From the NCBI GenBank assembly GCA_031265715.1, contig JAISCG010000088.1, forward strand, positions 1 through 18,562: a stretch of DNA of 18,562 nucleotides, in the 5' to 3' direction. Made by a program: the position numbers and the translations under genes. The notes below the pieces were generated by a model, which worked only from the letters and a program-made list of their open reading frames with translations, made no database searches and was not told the DNA's origin. Numbering within the stretch: the first letter of the stretch is position 1; the number at the start of each line of letters is the position of its first letter. Positions 13,434 to 18,562 of the stretch are shown piece by piece. Source of the DNA: Holosporaceae bacterium (lineage in GTDB: Bacteria > Pseudomonadota > Alphaproteobacteria > UBA3830).

Positions 13434-13463
13434 TTGTTTTATTTCACATTAATGTGATACCTT
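13434..13463 (+). promoter_or_regulatory. Candidate promoter with a perfect 14-bp operator-like palindrome
   Basis: TTGTTT (13434-13439) and TACCTT (13458-13463) are 18 bases apart. The perfect palindrome TCACATTAATGTGA (13444-13457) fills most of the spacer. A repressor bound there would block RNA polymerase. The -10 is weak, so the promoter call is tentative; the palindrome is certain. Confidence 0.4.
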
Positions 13464-13518
13464 ATCCAAGCTTTATTTTAGAAAATGTAAATTTTTACTT
13501 GCAATGGGGAAAAGAGAA

Positions 13519-15240
13519 ATGAAAAAGAAAATTTGTTTTTTATTATGTGCTGTTTTTGGCGCAACAGAGGCAATGCAAATTCCGAAAGAATATCTGAAAT
13601 TTGCTCAGGAAGTTAACGGAGCAACAGGAGCTCCTATTTTTAATCCTTTGGGAAGGAGATTTGAATTTGTTATTCCGATTAAGGTGATGCAAAAAGTTAT
13701 ATTCCCACTTTTTTCATCTTCTGCGGAAACACCGTTCCGTGAATGCGAGACATTAGTCAGGGAAATAGATCATGCTGTTGTTTTTTTTGATAAAAAAAGC
13801 GCTAAAGAATTTTCGGAAACTGCGCAAACGATTCACCGGTATGCCTCCCTGCTGGAGAAAGACTTGAATTTTAGCGTTTTTTCCACCCTTGACTCTAAGG
13901 TTGTGGCACTGGGGCGCCAGATATTAGAAATGACATATTCTCCGGAATTTGAAGGAGAAGGATTAGAGCGCATAATAAAGCGTGCGGAATCTTTGTCTGA
14001 AAAAGTTCGTCTTGTTTCCGGTATTTTGAGCGGAGATATTTTTTCCAAATTGATTGCTTTGACAGATTGTCGCGGAAATCGAAATTTATGTTTATATTTT
14101 TGTTTATCAGATGTTCCTATTTCTAAGTGGGCATCGTTATATATGCCGGCAAATGAGTCTATAAGACTGGTTCAAGATGTTCTTTCTGTTTTTGGTAAGG
14201 AAACATCGGAGGAACTTAAGATTGATATAGATTCTTTTTTAAAGAGAAAATCCATGCCGTCGAAGTATGAAATTTACCAGGCGCTTGAAGAAGAGGACAC
14301 TTCCGTTGAGACACAAAGAGCTTGCAGTGCTCCAATAAAAGAATGGTTTGGCAGTTTTTCGGGGGAGAATCAATCCTTTAATTTTTCACAATTGATGATA
14401 TTAAGAAGTTTTATAGAGCGTCTACATGCTCGAAGAATAAGCGAATCAGGTTGTGAATTGGAGAAGATTTTCAGTGTAAAAAGAATTGAAGACATTCTTC
14501 CTGAGGCGATAGATTTGTTACATATTTATTTCAATTTGAAAAATCCGAAAAGTTATACGTCTATGCAGAAGGACGTGTATAATAAATTCAAAGAATTTCA
14601 AAATGAAATAGAAAAGGAGAAATTTTTAATAAAATATTTGGGGTTATTCAGAGCCTTAAAAAAATTAATGTCTTTCTCTACTCTTAGTCAAGAAATTGGT
14701 TCTCGACTATTTATTCCTGATCGGACAAACTTGGACAAGGATGATGTGCTCAAGATTATGTTTGGGTTGGCAGTTACTTTAGAAGCCAACCACGAAGCTC
14801 ACTGGCACTTTTCTCGAACGGGTGTTTTTTGGAGATTTTATTTTACTCCGGGTAGGAAGTTCATAAGAATTCCCGCTGATAATCATTCATTTGAGGAAGC
14901 GAATAAGAAAAGACAATTGTTAAAACACGTAACAATCGAAGGAAGTGAAGGGATCCAATCAATAGAATTGGCTGAAAGATTGAAATCATTGGAAAAATCA
15001 AAGGGAGGCGGAAAATTAAGATTAGACCTCCTGGCAAGCGGAAGAATCCGACTATTGGAACTCAAAATAAAAGAGAAGATCAGCCTTTTTAAATCCTTAA
15101 TAAATGAGTGGGAGGTTCGTACCAGAGCTTGCGGCGAGTATAGCGGACAGTATAATCTTATTAACGGCGTGATCGAACCTTCAGTGCATATTATGAATGT
15201 AAAGGCTCAACTATTAAGAACTAGAATTCTCAATTCATAA
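13519..15240 (+). CDS. Exported protein of unknown function, 573 residues
   Basis: I do not recognise a family. The product begins MKKKICFLLCAVFGATEAMQ, a Sec signal peptide with likely cleavage after TEA. The remainder looks mostly helical with no obvious transmembrane segment, no repeats and no catalytic motif I can name. Features include a His-rich stretch about residues 430-440 (LEANHEAHWHFSRTG) followed by an aromatic FWRFYF segment, and a Lys/Gly/Leu-rich stretch near residue 495 (KSKGGGKLRLDLL). The ATG at 13504 lacks a Shine-Dalgarno and is followed by a non-signal-like start, whereas GGGGA lies 10 bases before the ATG at 13519. The signal peptide resembles that of the 590-residue protein (FG.xEA(T/M)Q). 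A palindrome-bearing promoter precedes it and a nested hairpin repeat follows the stop. Confidence 0.75.
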   Translation: MKKKICFLLCAVFGATEAMQIPKEYLKFAQEVNGATGAPIFNPLGRRFEFVIPIKVMQKVIFPLFSSSAETPFRECETLVREIDHAVVFFDKKSAKEFSETAQTIHRYASLLEKDLNFSVFSTLDSKVVALGRQILEMTYSPEFEGEGLERIIKRAESLSEKVRLVSGILSGDIFSKLIALTDCRGNRNLCLYFCLSDVPISKWASLYMPANESIRLVQDVLSVFGKETSEELKIDIDSFLKRKSMPSKYEIYQALEEEDTSVETQRACSAPIKEWFGSFSGENQSFNFSQLMILRSFIERLHARRISESGCELEKIFSVKRIEDILPEAIDLLHIYFNLKNPKSYTSMQKDVYNKFKEFQNEIEKEKFLIKYLGLFRALKKLMSFSTLSQEIGSRLFIPDRTNLDKDDVLKIMFGLAVTLEANHEAHWHFSRTGVFWRFYFTPGRKFIRIPADNHSFEEANKKRQLLKHVTIEGSEGIQSIELAERLKSLEKSKGGGKLRLDLLASGRIRLLELKIKEKISLFKSLINEWEVRTRACGEYSGQYNLINGVIEPSVHIMNVKAQLLRTRILNS

Positions 15241-15254
15241 AAGGTCGAAGTTGT

Positions 15255-15322
15255 CGCTCATTCAAGTACAAAGTGCAGCACCGAATTCCGGTGAGGAGGG
15301 GCACTTCAGACCTGAATGAGCG
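15255..15322. repeat. Nested hairpin repeat downstream of the 573-residue gene
   Basis: Three stems are nested: CGCTCATTCAAGT with ACCTGAATGAGCG (12 of 13 pairs), AAGTGC with GCACTT, and CACCG with CGGTG. The outer arm is the same sequence as the arms bracketing rpoZ. It begins 15 bases after the stop codon and may protect or end the transcript. Confidence 0.8.
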
Positions 15323-15331
15323 ATTTAATCC

Positions 15332-15344
15332 GACGGGTGGTAAG
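15332..15344 (+). repeat. GACGGGTGGTAAG module, exact copy
   Basis: Exact 13-mer preceded by ATTTAATCC, as at 7770. It lies 9 bases after the nested hairpin and 30 bases from the end of the convergent helicase gene. Confidence 0.8.
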
Positions 15345-15373
15345 TCGTAAAATATCAAAAAAAATAACCGCCC

Positions 15374-17284
15374 CTACACCCTACGTATGTGTTCCCCGGG
15401 CAACTCCGACAAAAAAACGGAGGGCATGTTTGCCTGCCACTGATTATACACTCTTCTATTTTTTGCGTAGGTAATATAGGCGTATTTTCTGGCGCGGGTG
15501 AGCCCCACGTAGGCGAGGCGTCGCTCTTCTTCCAGATTATTTTCCTGGATACTCAAACTGTGCGGGAAAATACCGTCCTCCCATCCGACCAAAAAAACCG
15601 CATCAAATTCCAGACCCTTCGCACTGTGCAGAGTCATTATGCTTACCACGTCTTCCTGGGAATTTTTCGGAGAATCAACCACCAAACTGATGTGATCGAT
15701 AAAAGTCGGAAGATCCGGGAATTCCTCCAGAGCTATCAACAATTCCTTGATGTTTTCGATTCTGCCCTGGGCCTCGATCGTTTGCTCCGCGCTGAGGACG
15801 GCCAGATATCCGGTTTCTTCCAGAATAAATTTTGCAATTTCCGCCGGTTTCAGCGTTTTTTTCGATCGGAGAAACTCAATTAAATGTACAAAAGATCCGA
15901 CGGATTTGCTCAGAGCGGGCTTCAGCAATTTTGATTCCGCCATTTCTTTTGCAGCAAAAAACAGCGATATATTTCTTTCGGCGGCAAGGGCGTGGAAACC
16001 GGCAACGGCGGCCGCGCCTATTCCTCTTCTTGGAGTATTGATAATTCTCTCAAATGCGAGGCTGTCGTTCGGTTGATAAATCAATCTCAGATAGGCGACG
16101 ACGTCTTTAATTTCCTGTCGATCATAAAATTTCAAACCTCCGACGACTCTGTAGGGCAATCCGCAGGCTATGAATCTTTCTTCAAATTCTCGAGTTTGGA
16201 AGCCCGCGCGCACCAGCACCGCCATTTTTCCGAATTCCGTCTCATTTCTTCTCAGCTGTGCGATTGTTTCCGCAACAAATTTCGCTTCGTCGAATCCGTT
16301 ATAGGTGCATTTCAGGGTGACTTTTTCCCCCTGATCCGACTCTGTCCAGATGGTTTTTCCGAGGCGCTGCTTATTTTTTGATATCAAAAATGACGCGGCC
16401 CCGAGAATATGTCCCTGGGAACGATAATTTCTCTCCAATCTCACAACTTTTGTATTTTGAAAATCTTTTTCAAAGCGAAGAATATTTCCGACCTCCGCTC
16501 CGCGCCAGCTGTATATGGCCTGATCGTCGTCTCCGACGCAGCAGATTCCCTCCCCCAGAGGGGACAGCAGCCGCAGCCACATGTACTGCGCCATGTTTGT
16601 ATCTTGATACTCATCCACCAAAATATATTTGAACTTGCTACGATATTTTTGCAGCACTTCCGGATGCAACCGAAAAAGCTTGATTACATAGAGCAGCAAA
16701 TCTCCGAAATCAACGGAATTATACGAAACGATTCTCTCCTGATAAATTTTATAGATCCGCCCTTCGACCGAAGTTGCGTCCATGCGGGAATCGTCGACGG
16801 TGATACATTTATCTTTCCAGCGGGAAATTTTCGAAACAACGCCGTTGGCGATCTTTTTGTCGAGGTTAACTTCCTTCAAAATCTGTCTGACGATTTTCCC
16901 CTGATCGTCGCCGTCGATGATGGTAAAATCGCGCCCGATGCCGATCAAATCCGAATGCTGTCGCAAAATTCTCGCGCAAATCGAGTGAAAAGTTCCCAGC
17001 CAAACGCCCTCGGATCCTCCGGTGAGTCGCTGCAAACGCTCCTTCATCTCGCGCGCGGCCCGATTGCTGAACGTAACCGCAAGAATCTGAGACGGATAAG
17101 AAAAACCGCTCTCTATTATATACGCAATTTTTGACGTAAGCACTTTTGTCTTGCCGGTTCCGGCTCCGGACAATACCAGCAGCGCCTTATCCAGAGTGAC
17201 TACAGCGTCATATTGCTCCGGATTTAACGTTTCCAATATTTCATCGACTTTCCGATTATCTTCTCTCAGGGTATTTATCTTCAT
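15374..17284 (-). CDS. uvrD: UvrD/Rep/PcrA-family DNA helicase, SF1A
   Basis: An ATP-driven 3'-5' DNA helicase of repair and replication restart. In 636 residues it shows the Q-motif (LNPEQYDAVV, 20-29), Walker A GAGTGKT (40-46), TFSNRAAREM, GTFHSI (97-102), Walker B ILVDEYQD (221-228), motif III GDDDQAIYSWRGA (251-263), NYRS (286-289), motif V TLHSAKGLEFDAVF and motif VI YVGLTRARK (592-600). All catalytic residues appear present. It ends shortly after motif VI at PSVFLSELPGEHIRRV, so it lacks the roughly 80-100-residue C-terminal tail with the Tudor-like RNA-polymerase-binding domain of UvrD/PcrA. Length is nearer to Rep. AGGA lies 7 bases before the ATG. It is divergent from rplU. Whether UvrD or Rep is the better name cannot be settled here. 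Confidence 0.88.
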   Translation of the reverse strand: MKINTLREDNRKVDEILETLNPEQYDAVVTLDKALLVLSGAGTGKTKVLTSKIAYIIESGFSYPSQILAVTFSNRAAREMKERLQRLTGGSEGVWLGTFHSICARILRQHSDLIGIGRDFTIIDGDDQGKIVRQILKEVNLDKKIANGVVSKISRWKDKCITVDDSRMDATSVEGRIYKIYQERIVSYNSVDFGDLLLYVIKLFRLHPEVLQKYRSKFKYILVDEYQDTNMAQYMWLRLLSPLGEGICCVGDDDQAIYSWRGAEVGNILRFEKDFQNTKVVRLERNYRSQGHILGAASFLISKNKQRLGKTIWTESDQGEKVTLKCTYNGFDEAKFVAETIAQLRRNETEFGKMAVLVRAGFQTREFEERFIACGLPYRVVGGLKFYDRQEIKDVVAYLRLIYQPNDSLAFERIINTPRRGIGAAAVAGFHALAAERNISLFFAAKEMAESKLLKPALSKSVGSFVHLIEFLRSKKTLKPAEIAKFILEETGYLAVLSAEQTIEAQGRIENIKELLIALEEFPDLPTFIDHISLVVDSPKNSQEDVVSIMTLHSAKGLEFDAVFLVGWEDGIFPHSLSIQENNLEEERRLAYVGLTRARKYAYITYAKNRRVYNQWQANMPSVFLSELPGEHIRRV

Positions 17285-17337
17285 ATGTGATTCCTGCTAT
17301 CTTAAAAGAGTCAAAAATGATTATATCACATTTTCTC

Positions 17338-17364
17338 TTGAAAAATACATAGAAACGGTATAAT
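17338..17364 (+). promoter_or_regulatory. Promoter of the rplU-rpmA operon
   Basis: A perfect TATAAT (17359-17364) lies about 35 bases before the rplU start. Upstream are TTGAAA (17338, 15-base spacer) or CTTGAA (17337, 16-base spacer); the first is a good hexamer but close. Confidence 0.55.
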
Positions 17365-17398
17365 AATTCACGGGTGTATTTAGAAAAAAGGATGGACA

Positions 17399-17722
17399 AT
17401 GCTCGCAGTTATAAGAACCGGCGGTCAGCAGTATAAAGTGAAGGAAGGGGATTTTGTCTCTGTCGAGAAGCTTCCTCAAAATGTCGGGGAGTGCGTGGAG
17501 ATTTCCGATGTGCTCATGATAGAGAACGAAGGAAAAATTAGAATCGGCAGTCCGATTGTCGCCGGAGCTTTGGTAAAAGCGAGTGTCGCCGATCAAAAAA
17601 GACGGAAAACAGTGTTGATTTTCAAAAAAAGACGTCGGAAAAACTATCGGCGGAAAAACGGACATCGTCAACCGGTGACAGTGTTAAAAATTGAAAATAT
17701 TTCATACGGTAATCAGGAGTAA
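17399..17722 (+). CDS. rplU: 50S ribosomal protein L21
   Basis: A 107-residue L21, a large-subunit protein that binds 23S rRNA with L20. It starts MLAVIRTGGQQYKVKEGDFV, the conserved L21 beginning, and ends with the basic loop KRRRKNYRRKNGHRQ followed by PVTVLKIENI. AGGA lies 6 bases before the ATG and a TATAAT promoter is 35 bases upstream. rpmA follows after 3 bases, the standard order. Confidence 0.98.
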   Translation: MLAVIRTGGQQYKVKEGDFVSVEKLPQNVGECVEISDVLMIENEGKIRIGSPIVAGALVKASVADQKRRKTVLIFKKRRRKNYRRKNGHRQPVTVLKIENISYGNQE

Positions 17723-17725
17723 AAA

Positions 17726-17980
17726 ATGGCAACAAAAAAAGCCGGCGGCAGTTCCAAAAACGGTCGCGATTCTGAAAGTAAACGCCTTGGTGTGAAGCGC
17801 TTTGGCGGACAAGCGGTGCTGGCGGGAAATATTATCGTCAGACAGCGCGGCACAAAAATAAAAGCCGGACAAAATGTCGGAGTCGGACGCGATCATACTC
17901 TGTTCGCAACGGCGAGCGGCGTGGTTCAGTTTTCTAAAAGTTCCTGCGGCAGAAGCATGGTTTCTGTGATTTCCGCCTGA
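17726..17980 (+). CDS. rpmA: 50S ribosomal protein L27
   Basis: An 84-residue L27, whose N-terminus reaches into the peptidyl transferase centre. The sequence MATKKAGGSSKNGRDSESKR and LGVKRFGGQAVLAGNII are diagnostic, followed by RQRGTKIKAG and GRDHTLFA. The N-terminus has no removable extension. Its start is 3 bases after the rplU stop, with AGGAG inside the end of rplU. In many bacteria obgE follows; here a tyrosine recombinase gene starts 16 bases downstream. Confidence 0.98.
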   Translation: MATKKAGGSSKNGRDSESKRLGVKRFGGQAVLAGNIIVRQRGTKIKAGQNVGVGRDHTLFATASGVVQFSKSSCGRSMVSVISA

Positions 17981-17996
17981 CGGAGAAAAGCAAAGT

Positions 17997-18562
17997 ATGG
18001 AAACGCAGAGCAACTCTCTGCGCGGCTTTGTGGAGATTTTCGTCGAGCATCTCAGGAGCGAGCGGAATTCGTCGGAAAATACGATCGAATCCTATGTTTT
18101 TGATCTGTCCGATTTTACCGCTTTTGCCGATTTCGATACTTCCGTCAGCGAAAACGACATTATTCGATATCTGTCGTTTTTGAAAGAAAAACAGCTTTCC
18201 ACGTCGACGATCAAACGAAAATTGTCGGCTCTGCGACAGTTTTTCAAGTTTCTGTGCAGTGAGGAACTTGTTGCCGTCGATCCGATGAGTTTCATCCATC
18301 AGCCAAAACACCGGCGCCCTCTTCCGAAAATTATAAGCGAAGAAACGGTGGTGAAACTGCGGAATGCCACTGATTCTCTGAAATATCACGAAAAAATACG
18401 CGCCGATCTCATGCTTTATCTGCTCTACGGGAGCGGACTGCGAGTGAGTGAACTCATAAGTCTCCGACGAAATTCCGTCAGCGATTCAAAATTCATCCGC
18501 ATATTCGGAAAGGGAAGCAGAGAGCGCGCGGTTCCTCTGGCGGAAAAAGTGCTGTCTCTTGC
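17997..18562 (+). CDS. Tyrosine recombinase XerC/XerD, 5' part
   Basis: The frame is open from the ATG at 17997 to the right edge, 188 complete codons. The N-terminal SAM-like domain occupies about residues 1-100 (NTIESYVFDLSDF, STIKRKLSALRQFFKFL). The catalytic domain begins with YLLYGSGLRVSELISL, whose R149 is the first catalytic arginine, and IFGKGSRERAVPL carries the catalytic Lys K172. The remaining His-x-x-Arg, His and Tyr lie beyond the window. XerC and XerD together resolve chromosome dimers at dif; the pattern suits XerD slightly better, but I cannot separate the two. GGAG is 11 bases upstream of the ATG. It appears co-transcribed with rplU and rpmA. Confidence 0.9.
   Translation, partial: METQSNSLRGFVEIFVEHLRSERNSSENTIESYVFDLSDFTAFADFDTSVSENDIIRYLSFLKEKQLSTSTIKRKLSALRQFFKFLCSEELVAVDPMSFIHQPKHRRPLPKIISEETVVKLRNATDSLKYHEKIRADLMLYLLYGSGLRVSELISLRRNSVSDSKFIRIFGKGSRERAVPLAEKVLSL

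Larger units (their letters stand above)
13021..13518. other. Repeat-filled intergenic region
   Basis: The stretch holds a DnaA-box-like 9-mer, inverted-repeat arms at 13059-13080 and 13352-13372 (18 of 21 matching), two palindromic repeats and three GACGGGTGGTAAG modules between or beside them, then a promoter with a palindrome. I see no gene. Confidence 0.7.

Noticed and set aside
16409..17134. 241-codon plus-strand frame
   Set aside because: Entirely antisense to the helicase, which has all SF1A motifs.
17934..18389. 151-codon minus-strand frame
   Set aside because: Antisense to rpmA and the xer gene, both recognised.

Overview
The window looks like part of the chromosome of a host-associated alphaproteobacterium, probably of the Holosporales/Rickettsiales type. 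This is inference. It rests on alphaproteobacterial-looking RpoZ, L36, L21/L27, DsbD and ISC-type ferredoxin sequences, on two ankyrin-repeat proteins, on many short-lived-looking secreted proteins, and on intergenic regions filled with palindromic repeats carrying the TCATTGCGAG / CTCGCAATGA arms familiar from intracellular bacteria. I see no tRNA, rRNA, CRISPR array, transposase or phage gene.

Layout. 1-312 (minus): the 5' end of a probable rpsA (S1) preceded by rpmJ (L36), a 41-residue gene easily missed, with a good promoter at 338-366. 579-7498: a block of accessory genes. It holds a 590-residue exported protein with an acidic half and a Lys-Ala-Pro tail, a 190-residue exported protein, a small exported ankyrin protein, rpoZ in the middle bracketed by inverted repeats, an exported HAD-fold protein of DUF2608 type, and a 559-residue exported ankyrin protein. 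7499-8110: a repeat nest containing a 57-codon reading frame. 8111-12050 (minus): a membrane sensor histidine-kinase-like protein in which the phospho-accepting His is Asn, then a complete DsbD. 12129-13020 (plus): yqgE and a [2Fe-2S] ferredoxin, closely spaced. 13021-13518: a second repeat nest and a promoter with a perfect 14-bp palindrome. 13519-15240: a 573-residue exported protein of unknown function. 15255-15344: a nested hairpin repeat. 15374-17284 (minus): a UvrD/Rep-type helicase. 17399-18562 (plus): rplU, rpmA and the start of a xerC/xerD recombinase cut by the window edge.

How it fits together. The conserved genes (rpsA, rpmJ, rpoZ, rplU, rpmA, uvrD-like, dsbD, yqgE, fdx, xer) are housekeeping genes. 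Between them sit at least five proteins with Sec signal peptides and no recognised enzymatic role apart from the HAD protein. Together with DsbD, which supplies reductant to the periplasm, this points to substantial investment in exported proteins that may face the host. The intergenic DNA is built from a small set of repeat modules: TCATTGCGAG palindromes, a GACGGGTGGTAAG module in seven copies, and a TTCAGACTTGAATGAGCG arm. The most notable items are this modular repeat family, the His-to-Asn kinase, and the pair of alternative hairpins over the ribosome-binding region of the 190-residue gene.
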